Shown here one piece after another: positions 1 to 7,306 of a DNA stretch of 64,000 nt. The stretch is from the NCBI RefSeq assembly GCF_003171715.1, contig NZ_QGHL01000015.1, forward strand, positions 1 to 64,000, read 5' to 3'. The notes below the pieces were generated by a model. It saw only the letters and a list, made by a program, of their open reading frames with translations, was not told where the DNA came from and did no database searches. The position numbers were made by a program, and so were the translations under genes. Numbering within the stretch: the first letter of the stretch is position 1; the number at the start of each line of letters is the position of its first letter. This DNA comes from Novosphingobium meiothermophilum. Lineage in GTDB: Bacteria; Pseudomonadota; Alphaproteobacteria; Sphingomonadales; Sphingomonadaceae.

Positions 1-95
1 CCCCCATGATCTGATGATCAAACAGGCGGCATGAACGACAACCGGGATTAGCTTAACTCAGCCGCCAAACTGTCCAAGAAGGCGGGACCACCTCA
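1..95 (+). mobile_element. Right-hand end of an insertion sequence (IS3-like) inserted in hsdR
   Basis: The sequence to the left of base 95 does not continue hsdR. The terminus reads TGAGGTGGTCCCGCC when followed leftward from 95. A plus-strand frame ending in a TGA at 32-34 could be the tail of a transposase (residues LMIKQAA), followed by about 60 bp of non-coding sequence to the tip. This layout, with the transposase stop close to a terminal repeat starting TGA, is usual for IS3-family elements. The family assignment is inference, because only about 95 bp is visible and the other end lies outside the window. Confidence 0.5.
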
Positions 96-1151
96 GACGT
101 TACGATCCGTGACGATGATGGCAGCGTCGAAGATGGGCGTGCCATCATCCTGCCGCAGCTTGACGAGGTCGTGAGCCGTCCATGCAATAGTCGAGGTTTT
201 GCCCGAGCCGGCACTGTGCTCGCAGAGGTAGGCCTGTCCCGGGCCCTTCGCCTTGGCATCGGCGATCATCTTGTTCACTGCGTCCCACTGGTGGAAGCGC
301 GGGAAGATCAGCGTCTCCTTCGTCGACCAATTTCCCTTGAGGTCCACCACCTCTCTCTTCTCGACGTAGACGAAGCTATGGAAGATGCGCAGCCAAGCGT
401 CTCGCTGCAGCACGTCTTCCCAGAAATAGGCAACCGGGTATTCGCCGTCGTCCCGGGCAGGATTGCCCGCACGCCCATCGCGGCCCTTGTTGAAGGGAAG
501 GAAGAAGGTGTTCTCGCCCGCCAGCTTGGTCGTCATCCAGATCTCGCTGTCTGACATCGCGAAATGGACAACGGCGCCGCGCTTAAAGGTAAGCAGTGGC
601 TCCTTGCGCTTGGTGCGCGGGTCAATCGGCAGACGATCTTCGCGATACTGCTGCTTGGCCGCCTCGACTGATTGGACGAAGTCGGTCTTGAGCTCGACAG
701 TGGCGACCGGAAGCCCATTGATGAAGAACACGAGATCGATCTCGAAGTCGGCGCTGTGATGGTAGCGCAGCTGAGGAACGACTCTAAGGCGATTGGCTGC
801 GTAGCGGGCGAGGACATCCTGATTGCGTTGATCCTCTGGCGCCGCCTCGCTTACATCGATGTGACCGCAACCGGCGATATCGAAACCGCGACGGAGGACT
901 TGGACGGTGCCGTGCTTTTCCAGCGCCTGGTCGAGCCGGTTCTTCAGGACCTTGAGGGCATTGTCGCCGTTCAGCGCAACCAGCTTGTCCCACTTCGCGG
1001 GCTGGGTCTGCTTGATCCAGTCGACCAAGTCGGCGGTGAAGATCGCATAGTCCTTGTCGTAGTCAGCAGAGATACCAACTAACCAACCTTGCGCCTCCAG
1101 CTTCTGGACGATGTAGGCCTCGAGGTGCTTCTCGTGATGCAAATCGCTCAT
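93..1151 (-). pseudogene. hsdR: Type I restriction enzyme R subunit, truncated by an IS
   Basis: This is the N-terminal 352 residues of an HsdR motor/nuclease subunit, which normally has about 1000 residues. The HSDR_N nuclease domain shows D139 and the E153-x-K155 pair of a PD-(D/E)xK site, followed by a Q/Y-rich stretch near 167. A Walker A motif (SAGSGKTST) lies at about 313-321. The protein stops right after IIVTDRNV, where the next helicase motifs should start. The stop codon at 93-95 is the first three bases of the inserted element. The ATG overlaps the hsdS stop by 4 bp (ATGA), so hsdM-hsdS-hsdR were one operon. Without the SF2 motor and C-terminal domain, restriction should be lost while modification by HsdM/HsdS can persist. 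Confidence 0.9.
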
Positions 1152-2413
1152 GCGACATTCCTGACATCGATCTTGCCGGTCACGGCGGCAGCAATAAGTG
1201 CGGTGCGGTGCTCGCGCAGCAATTCGATACTGCGTGATAATTTCGAAATTACGGCATCGATCACGCTGATTTCGGATTGCAGAAACTTCACGATTTCGAT
1301 CTGCTCTTCTCGAGGCGGGACAAGGATCGTCATTCTTTTGATGTCATCGAATCCAAGGGATTGGCGAAGGCCTCCTGCCATCGAATAGAAAACCTTGAGC
1401 AAATCATAACTCCGCATGAGATAGTTTAGATAATGCGGATTCATATCGTTGACGCGGACTGCCAGATATGCAGATGTGATTATACCTCTTTCACCTGCTA
1501 TAGCTGAACGCAGGCTACGCTTGTCATTCTGCAGATCTGTAAATCTGAACACCAAATCATCTTTTTCGATAATCTGATATGTCTCGAACGAGTTAGGAAG
1601 GAGCCCTTCATTCCTATTTATGTCCTTTCGAACGATTCTTCCGTAGCTCAACGAGAGCAAATTTGCCTCTAACATTCCTAGGTTCTTCAACCGCCTCTCT
1701 ATCGCAAAAGCCGAAAATGGCGCCTCCTCCCAATGTGAAGGAATTTTACCGACCCAGGCCGCTCTAGACGATTTTTTCGAGATACATCCATTCAGACCAT
1801 TAGTGACCGCTCTTGTTATTAGTGCGTCACGCTTCTCTTTAAGTAAGATAGCCTGCTTTTGCTTAAATGCGATTAGCTTATCAATGCGCCAAGTCTCGCG
1901 ATCAATGAAGTTAGCTATAACAATCTGCTCATCGATAGGCGGCAACGCCCAAAGACAATTCCCAACATCTTGAAAGCCAATCGTTTGTCGAATTCCCGCT
2001 CCCAAGGTCTTCATATGCCGAATGTCGAAGATGTGGAGAAGGTAATTACCAAAGCGCGTATCGATCTTCGCCTCTTTTGCCCGTAGAACTATATACGCCG
2101 GACTTACCACTACGTCCATTTCTGAGAGAGCAGTGCGAAGACTAACTAGATCGTAGTTAAGATTGATGGGATTGATCAGAAATTCTCCGGCTCGAACCTC
2201 TTGATAAGTAGCAAGGGTCTCCTCCGCGATCTTGTCTCCATCTTTTTTTACCACTTTTCCGTAACTGATGGCTCCCGCAGGCAGCTCTGGGGCAGCAACC
2301 TTTGCTTTCTCAGTCAACGAAAATTTGATCTTTTCTATGCTCCAGTGAGCAGGAATGTCTTCCATCCAACCCACAGGCGCCGCTTGATAATCGCTATAGG
2401 GGAGACGCTTCAT
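1148..2413 (-). CDS. hsdS: Type I restriction-modification specificity subunit
   Basis: This 421-residue HsdS sets the DNA recognition sequence of the type I complex. It shows the usual two-fold layout: a first target-recognition domain (about 1-170), a conserved helix (about 175-205, rich in K/L/E), a second target-recognition domain starting near WVGKIPSHW at about 220, and a C-terminal coiled coil (about 382-412). The start of each half carries the same P-x-HW signature. It overlaps hsdM and hsdR by 4 bp on either side. Base composition is much AT-richer than hsdM or the surrounding chromosome, as expected for recognition domains exchanged by horizontal transfer. No frameshift is visible. 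Confidence 0.92.
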   Translation of the reverse strand: MKRLPYSDYQAAPVGWMEDIPAHWSIEKIKFSLTEKAKVAAPELPAGAISYGKVVKKDGDKIAEETLATYQEVRAGEFLINPINLNYDLVSLRTALSEMDVVVSPAYIVLRAKEAKIDTRFGNYLLHIFDIRHMKTLGAGIRQTIGFQDVGNCLWALPPIDEQIVIANFIDRETWRIDKLIAFKQKQAILLKEKRDALITRAVTNGLNGCISKKSSRAAWVGKIPSHWEEAPFSAFAIERRLKNLGMLEANLLSLSYGRIVRKDINRNEGLLPNSFETYQIIEKDDLVFRFTDLQNDKRSLRSAIAGERGIITSAYLAVRVNDMNPHYLNYLMRSYDLLKVFYSMAGGLRQSLGFDDIKRMTILVPPREEQIEIVKFLQSEISVIDAVISKLSRSIELLREHRTALIAAAVTGKIDVRNVA

Positions 2414-4434
2414 GCCGTAACCTCGTTCAGAAGCGCAGCGATATCTGCTTCGATTGCCTTCAATTCCGCATCAATAACCTCGAGATCGCGAGGAGGTTGA
2501 TACCGGTAGAAGTAGCGGTTGAAGTTGATCTCATAGCCAACAACCCCGACGTCTCGGTCCTGTTCATCGCGGAAGCTCAGATCGACATAAGCATCCGCAG
2601 CCCAAGGCAGCACCTCGCTTGCCATGTAATTGTCGATAGATGTTCCGAGCGGAACGTTTTCGAAATCCGTGAGATCGTCATCGGGAACGATGTTGCCCTT
2701 CCCATCTTTCACGGGTTCAGCATCGGGATCGCGCACACCGAAGGCGCCGATGAACGCTTTGATCAGCGCCTTGTCCGCTTTGCCGAGCGCTGCATTCTTC
2801 TTGCTGGCAGCTTTGGCGAAGGGCTCAAGCCAGTCGTATTCATGTTCGCGCCCAACGTGCGCGACGAGGATAGATGTCCATGCCTCCCTCTGATTGTCGG
2901 ACAACTTGGTCCATGCTTTCTCGTTATCTAGGGCAGCAAAACCCTCCTCACTGATTACGATTTTTATTCGAAGCGGCCTGAGCACCTTTAAGCGTCGATA
3001 TCCGAACTCTTCGTAGTGAAAAATCTTGCTTGTCTCGGTCTCCTCGAACGCAGAGTATGTGTTGACAATCTGGCGGGTCTGCTCGCCGCTGACCATGCGC
3101 TTCTTGTTCCCCTCGCTCTTCCGCATTGGGGTGTAGAGAGAGGTTGCATCAATGAGCTGCACTTTCCCCTGCCGTGTCGTCGGCTTCTTGTTCGACAAGA
3201 TCCAGATGTAAGTGCCGATGCCGGTGCGGAAGAAGATCTCAGTCGGCAGAGCGATGATCGCTTCGACGTAGTCATTCTCAAGAAGGAAGCGCCGGATCTC
3301 GGACTCGCCTTGCCCGGCGTTCCCGTTGAACAACGGTGAGCCCGAAAGCACGATCGCAGCTCGTCCGCCTCCACGCTCCGGTGCCTCCAGTTTGCTGACA
3401 AGGTGCAGCAGGAACAACATGGATCCATCGCTGACCCTTGGAAGCTTGGGGCCAAACCGCCCTTCGAACTTCTTCTCCTGATGCTCGCGGACAACGGCGG
3501 CCTGGTCCTTCTCCCACTTCTTGCCGAAGGGCGGGTTGGAAATGCAGTAGTGGAAGCGCTCATTGGCATACTGATCATTCGACAAGGTGCTGCCGAGCTT
3601 GATGTTTTGGGAGAGGTCTCGCCCGGGGTCTGATTCCAAGGTCTTGAGTAGCATGCCGGCAAGGCAGACCGCATGGGTCTCAGGTTCGAGCTCCTGTCCA
3701 TGCGGAACGACAACCGGAGCGATGCTGTATCGGTCGCGCAGGCTCTGGATGTGCTCCATGCCATCAGCGAGGAAGCCGCCCGTTCCGCAGGTTGGGTCGT
3801 AGAGCGTGCGGATCAGGCCGGGGTTATTGATGAACAGTTCATCGTCGGGGTCAAGCAGTAGCTCGATCGCGAGATGCACCACGTCGCGGGGCGTCATGAA
3901 GTCTTCGGCCGCCTCGTTGACCTCTGCCCCGAACCGGCGGATGAGGTGCTCGTAGATGTTGCTCATCACCCGCTCGGGAACCGAATCCGGATGCAGATCG
4001 GTGTCGGCGAAGTTCTGGCAGATCCGGTAGAGGACCCCCTGCTTGTCCATGCGGGCGATGGTGTTGGCGAAGTCGAACTGCTCGAAGATGACGCGAGCGT
4101 TGTCGCTGAACTTCGAAATGTAGTCCTCGAGGTTCTGCCGCGTCCGCGTCGCACCCAACGTCGCGAGCGAGTAGTTCGACGTGTTGTAGAACGGGTAGCC
4201 GGTGATCTGGCGCAGAACCACGCCGAGGTCGATGTCCTCACCAGAGAGACTTGCCACGGTTTCCAATGCTTCTTCGCGGGTAGGCTCTAGAACGCACTCA
4301 AGGCGCCGAAGAAGAGTGAAGGGCAGAATGATTTTGCCAAATTCGGTATGCTTGAAGTCACCCCAAAGGTCGTCGGCGTTCTTCCAGATAAAATCCGCCA
4401 GGGTGGTGTTCTTCGAAGATCTGGTCTCATTCAT
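2410..4434 (-). CDS. hsdM: Type I restriction-modification methyltransferase subunit
   Basis: This 674-residue HsdM is a SAM-dependent adenine-N6 methylase that forms M2S with HsdS. The N-terminal helical HsdM domain (about 10-150) is followed by SAM motif I (DPTCGTGGFL, about 213-222) and catalytic motif IV NPPF at about 300-303. It is longer than the common roughly 500-residue HsdM. The extra C-terminal part (about 480-674, with a DDDLTDFENVP-like stretch) is typical of the larger HsdM subfamily. It is the first gene of the hsdM-hsdS-hsdR operon, and the downstream gene overlaps by 4 bp. The methylase looks intact even though hsdR is broken. Confidence 0.95.
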   Translation of the reverse strand: MNETRSSKNTTLADFIWKNADDLWGDFKHTEFGKIILPFTLLRRLECVLEPTREEALETVASLSGEDIDLGVVLRQITGYPFYNTSNYSLATLGATRTRQNLEDYISKFSDNARVIFEQFDFANTIARMDKQGVLYRICQNFADTDLHPDSVPERVMSNIYEHLIRRFGAEVNEAAEDFMTPRDVVHLAIELLLDPDDELFINNPGLIRTLYDPTCGTGGFLADGMEHIQSLRDRYSIAPVVVPHGQELEPETHAVCLAGMLLKTLESDPGRDLSQNIKLGSTLSNDQYANERFHYCISNPPFGKKWEKDQAAVVREHQEKKFEGRFGPKLPRVSDGSMLFLLHLVSKLEAPERGGGRAAIVLSGSPLFNGNAGQGESEIRRFLLENDYVEAIIALPTEIFFRTGIGTYIWILSNKKPTTRQGKVQLIDATSLYTPMRKSEGNKKRMVSGEQTRQIVNTYSAFEETETSKIFHYEEFGYRRLKVLRPLRIKIVISEEGFAALDNEKAWTKLSDNQREAWTSILVAHVGREHEYDWLEPFAKAASKKNAALGKADKALIKAFIGAFGVRDPDAEPVKDGKGNIVPDDDLTDFENVPLGTSIDNYMASEVLPWAADAYVDLSFRDEQDRDVGVVGYEINFNRYFYRYQPPRDLEVIDAELKAIEADIAALLNEVTA

Positions 4435-4469
4435 GATAATTCTGCGTCCCTGTTCTCATCATCGATTAG

Positions 4470-4497
4470 CTTATAGGATATCTTCTGATTTCAGCAA
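4470..4497 (-). promoter_or_regulatory. Candidate sigma-70 promoter of hsdMSR
   Basis: Read on the minus strand, TTGCTG (4497-4492) is separated by 16 bp from TATAAG (4475-4470). This lies 36 bp upstream of the hsdM ATG at 4434, in an AT-rich gap. It is a prediction from sequence similarity only. Confidence 0.35.
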
Positions 4498-4526
4498 AAT
4501 ACCTTAAGCCGCGTGCCTGCGCTCTC

Positions 4527-4862
4527 TTATTTCTTCGTAGCAGGTGACGAGTCACGACTATGACTCTGGCGTGCCAGGAGTTGCGCGCCTTGATTGCCGA
4601 TGCCGTCGCCGTTCAGGAGTGAATCGGAAGTCGGAATCTGGATCCAGTCGACCCCGATGGCGACCATCGCCTGCAAGAAGAACACGTGGGTGAATCGACC
4701 CCGTGAAACCTTGTTCTTGATCGCGGCTTCGGTCTCTTCGATCCCCAGGCGCGCGAGCAGCTCAACAAGTCGGGCATAGCTCAGGCCTCTCCGCATGAGT
4801 TCGGCGCGCAGAATGTTCCGCGCAAGCGATTCCCAATCCCCCTCGTTCAACGTCTCTGCCAT
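4527..4862 (-). CDS. DUF6471-like small protein, divergent from the transposase
   Basis: This 111-residue protein has a compact helical core (about 8-80), with ESLARNILRAELMRRGLSY followed by RLVELLARLGIEETEAAIKN and a KVSRGRFTH segment. That pattern resembles the DUF6471 family, whose role is unknown and which looks like a small helix-turn-helix fold. The tail (about 81-111) is polar and probably disordered. The ATG at 4862 was chosen over longer in-frame extensions because those run antisense through the transposase gene, and GGAG lies 12 bp upstream of this ATG. It is transcribed away from the IS1595-type transposase across about 96 bp. A role as a DNA-binding regulator of the trio is inference. 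Confidence 0.8.
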   Translation of the reverse strand: MAETLNEGDWESLARNILRAELMRRGLSYARLVELLARLGIEETEAAIKNKVSRGRFTHVFFLQAMVAIGVDWIQIPTSDSLLNGDGIGNQGAQLLARQSHSRDSSPATKK

Positions 4863-4898
4863 CTTGCCCAACTCCAAAGTGCCGCATCCGGCATAAAA

Positions 4899-4979
4899 AG
4901 TCTCACATACGCAACTTTGCCCTTGATGTGCGGGCAGATAGGTGTCATATGCGAGACCATGAGTAGCGCAAGTGAGACT
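4899..4979. promoter_or_regulatory. Nested inverted repeats in the divergent DUF6471/transposase promoter region
   Basis: AGTCTCAC at 4899-4906 is matched in inverted orientation by GTGAGACT at 4972-4979. Inside it, TCTCACATACG (4901-4911) is an imperfect inverted copy of CATATGCGAGA (4946-4956). The repeats lie in the shared 5' region of two divergent genes. They could be operators or transposase binding sites; the sequence does not distinguish these. Confidence 0.4.
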
Positions 4980-6038
4980 GGAAAGGCAAGGAGGGGCAGG
5001 AAAAAGCCTGCTCGCCCGTGCTTTCGCCAGACGAAAGCTTGGCGCGATTTCTCCCTCAAGGACCTGGAGAAGATCACCGAAGAGGAGGCGAAGGACATTT
5101 TCCGGAAGCTCCGCTGGCCCGATACCAATGGCGAACCAGTCTGTCCTTGGTGTGGCTCTCACGAACATTGGTGGCTTGAAAACCAGCAGCGCTGGAAGTG
5201 TCGCGCACCGAAGTGTCGAAAGCTCTTCTCCCTGACCAGCAACACGATGTTCGCCAACAAGAAGAAGTCCTTCAAGGATCTGATCGTGGCTGGTCGGGCC
5301 TTCGCGATTGGTGCCAAGGGCAAGAACGGTATCGACATGTCCGCTGAACTCGGTTGCGAGTATAAGACGGCGTTTGCTCTTCAGCACAAGTTTCGCGAAG
5401 GTCTCCTGAACAGCCAGATGGAAACCCGTCTTGAAGGCGAGGTTGAAGTCGATGGCGCCTGGTTCGGTGGATACATCAAGCCCGAGAACAAGAAGATCAA
5501 TCGGGTCGACCGGCGCTTGAAGGAAAATCAGAATGGCAAGAGGCGGGTCGTCGTAGGCGCCCGCGAACGTAAAGGGAAGCGCCGCACAATCGTCGGCGTC
5601 TTCGATGGAGAAGATCAAGCGACCGCCTGGCTCTCAGAGCGCATCGACACCATGAGCCAGATCTATGCTGACGAAGCCCCTGCCTGGCTTGATCTCCATG
5701 CGACGCACAAGACGGAACGCGTCAACCACAGCGAGGAATACGCCCGAGGCGAACGCAACGAGATCAATACGAACCAGATGGAAAGCTTCTTCTCGAGGCT
5801 CCGCCGCTTCGAGATCGGGACACACCATAACATCTCGGGCCCGTATCTCCTCCGCTATGCAGCTGACGCAGCATGGCGCGAAACCAACAATGAAATGACG
5901 CTGAAGAGCCAGACAATGGCGATCCTTCAGGCAGCCATCCAATCGCCTCCGTCGCGGTCATTCTCGGGTTATTGGCAGCGTGGAAGCGCAAATCACGAGG
6001 ATGTGCTTTTCGAAGACGTGTTCGCCGGCTTCATCTGA
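4959..6038 (+). CDS. IS1595/ISXO2-type DDE transposase
   Basis: The protein has 359 residues from the ATG at 4959; TTG 4917 and ATG 4926 are possible earlier starts. It carries an N-terminal zinc ribbon (C62-PW-C65, C81-x4-C86), a helix-turn-helix segment (about 104-150) and an ISXO2-like catalytic domain. Candidate acidic residues are D165 (EVDGAWFGG), D238 (YADEAPAW) and E275 (TNQMESFFSRLRR). All family motifs are present, so it is probably active as a nuclease/transferase. Oddly, its 3' end overlaps the convergent gene at 5993-6541 by 46 bp, and DUF6471 sits just upstream. No clear terminal inverted repeats bound the transposase gene alone. It may be part of a larger element or a domesticated transposase. 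Confidence 0.88.
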   Translation: MSSASETGKARRGRKKPARPCFRQTKAWRDFSLKDLEKITEEEAKDIFRKLRWPDTNGEPVCPWCGSHEHWWLENQQRWKCRAPKCRKLFSLTSNTMFANKKKSFKDLIVAGRAFAIGAKGKNGIDMSAELGCEYKTAFALQHKFREGLLNSQMETRLEGEVEVDGAWFGGYIKPENKKINRVDRRLKENQNGKRRVVVGARERKGKRRTIVGVFDGEDQATAWLSERIDTMSQIYADEAPAWLDLHATHKTERVNHSEEYARGERNEINTNQMESFFSRLRRFEIGTHHNISGPYLLRYAADAAWRETNNEMTLKSQTMAILQAAIQSPPSRSFSGYWQRGSANHEDVLFEDVFAGFI

Positions 6039-6541
6039 CGCCTGCGCTCTTCGGCCGTGCAGATGCGCCACTTCCTTGCGAACTTGGCCCCGTCATGCGT
6101 CACGAGGCCCTTTTGCAGCTTGTCGCGCAAGGTAGCGTCGATCGAGTTTCTGAGGCGCTTGTGCTCAGCTTCGGAGATCTCTCCTAGCTTCTCCCTGTGA
6201 ACGATTCCGTCCGCGATCTGCCTGATGGTCAATGACGCTGTGCTCTCCCGCAAGATATCGAGCGTCACCTTCGCGATTTGTCCTACGGCTGTCGGGGCCT
6301 TGTGGACGTGCGGCTTGATCGGGCGAACCTTGTCTGGAGAGAAGGAGGGGTTGATCTCTTTCAGGATCTCCTCAGCACAATCGATGAGGCGGTGAAGGCG
6401 CTGCTCCCTTGCGGTCAGCTTGGGCAGCTCTTCTCGGAAGAGGGACTCGATGTAATCTATCCTCTGCCGCTTCTCGCCAAGCTCGCCCTTGAACAGGGCA
6501 TACTTGCGCTCGAGCGCAGCTTTCAAATTGGTTTCGCTCAT
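5993..6541 (-). CDS. Uncharacterised 182-residue protein next to the transposase
   Basis: I do not recognise a named family. The N-terminal half (about 5-60) is strongly charged and helical, with coiled-coil character (KYALFKGELGEKRQRIDYIE). The C-terminal half (about 85-165) looks like a winged-helix fold: a QIAKVTLDILRE helix, LTIRQIADGIV, then RLRNSIDATLRDKLQKGLV and a basic FARKWRI strand. A strong Shine-Dalgarno sequence (GAGGAGGT) sits just before the ATG at 6541. It converges on the transposase gene and overlaps its last 46 bp. DNA binding is an inference from the predicted fold. Confidence 0.75.
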   Translation of the reverse strand: MSETNLKAALERKYALFKGELGEKRQRIDYIESLFREELPKLTAREQRLHRLIDCAEEILKEINPSFSPDKVRPIKPHVHKAPTAVGQIAKVTLDILRESTASLTIRQIADGIVHREKLGEISEAEHKRLRNSIDATLRDKLQKGLVTHDGAKFARKWRICTAEERRRQMKPANTSSKSTSS

Positions 6542-6634
6542 AGCACCTCCTCACCCGCATAGGCGGTGAAGATCGGAAAATCACGCAAATCCCTTAAGAT
6601 TCCGTGGTTCAAGTGCTACATTGTGCCGGGCCTG

Positions 6635-6725
6635 TGGCGGAGCGGGAGGGATTCGAACCCTCGATACGCTTTTGACGTATACTCACTTTCCAGGCGAGCG
6701 CCTTCGACCACTCGGCCACCGCTCC
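6635..6725 (-). tRNA. tRNA-Ser (anticodon GGA)
   Basis: The minus strand reads as a class II tRNA of 88 nt followed by an encoded CCA (6637-6635). The acceptor stem is GGAGCGG/CCGCTCC, the D-arm region is TGGCCGAGTGGTCGAAGGC, and the anticodon loop is CTGGAAA. There is a long variable arm (ATACGTCAAAAGCGTAT) and a T-loop GGTTCGAATCC. The long variable arm and GGA anticodon identify a serine tRNA reading UCC/UCU. Its 3' end faces the accessory island to the left, a common integration point. Confidence 0.96.
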
Positions 6726-6841
6726 GCATTGCACTGGAGCCGACGCCCCTAGCGGCATGTCGTGCCTTTCGCAAGGCGTCGGTTTTGCAATGCCCAACTT
6801 CCAGCTTCAGGCCGTGATACGCCGCCTTGCAGGGATGCAGG

Positions 6842-7249
6842 TCAGACCAGGCCCAGCTTTGCAAGTTCCGAGGCGATTTGTGCCGGCAGAACTTCGCCCG
6901 CCTCGCCGTCGCCAAGGTCCGCTGGCGCATCTGCTGCTTCAAGATAGCGCCACCCTTGGTGGGCGCGGCGGGGTTTGGGGTGGACATCGATCAGCTTTGT
7001 GCTGACGAGAATATTTGTGTAGCCGCCTTCGGCATCTTCGAAGCCAAGGATTTCCGAGCGTGCGACAAGCTGGTGCTTATGGATCCAGTAGAGCGATCCG
7101 CCGACCAGTTCATCGGCACGCCTTGGCCGGTTGCGCGTGGTGAGGCGCGCGACCCTTGCGCCGCCGCGACGGCCCTCTGCGGAGAACCACTGGTGGATTT
7201 CGGCAAGTGACTGGGCGCCATAGGCGACCTTGGTGAGGTGAAGCGGCAT
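6842..7249 (-). CDS. DUF1489 family protein
   Basis: This 135-residue soluble protein matches the alphaproteobacterial DUF1489 family by its pattern: an N-terminal HLTKVAYGAQSLAEIHQWF segment, the central GGSLYWIHKHQLVARSEILG segment and a C-terminal KPRRAHQGWRYLE segment. The family has no established function. The gene is conserved as a single unit in this order and lies between tRNA-Ser and mgtE on the same strand as both. The 58-bp gap to mgtE allows cotranscription. No unusual residues or breaks are visible. Confidence 0.85.
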   Translation of the reverse strand: MPLHLTKVAYGAQSLAEIHQWFSAEGRRGGARVARLTTRNRPRRADELVGGSLYWIHKHQLVARSEILGFEDAEGGYTNILVSTKLIDVHPKPRRAHQGWRYLEAADAPADLGDGEAGEVLPAQIASELAKLGLV

Positions 7250-7306
7250 GGGTTCATTCCGTATGGACGGGAAGGGCGCAGCCAGTTTTCCGGGCTTGCC
7301 GCAAGA

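Noticed and set aside
4863..5618. N-terminal extension of the leftward DUF6471 reading frame
   Set aside because: It runs antisense through the transposase gene and has no coding signature; the strong ribosome-binding site and conserved start are at 4862.
6740..6782. Inverted repeat CCGACGCC/GGCGTCGG followed by TTTT upstream of the tRNA
   Set aside because: It would terminate a plus-strand transcript, but no plus-strand gene precedes it, and the loop is long (27 nt).
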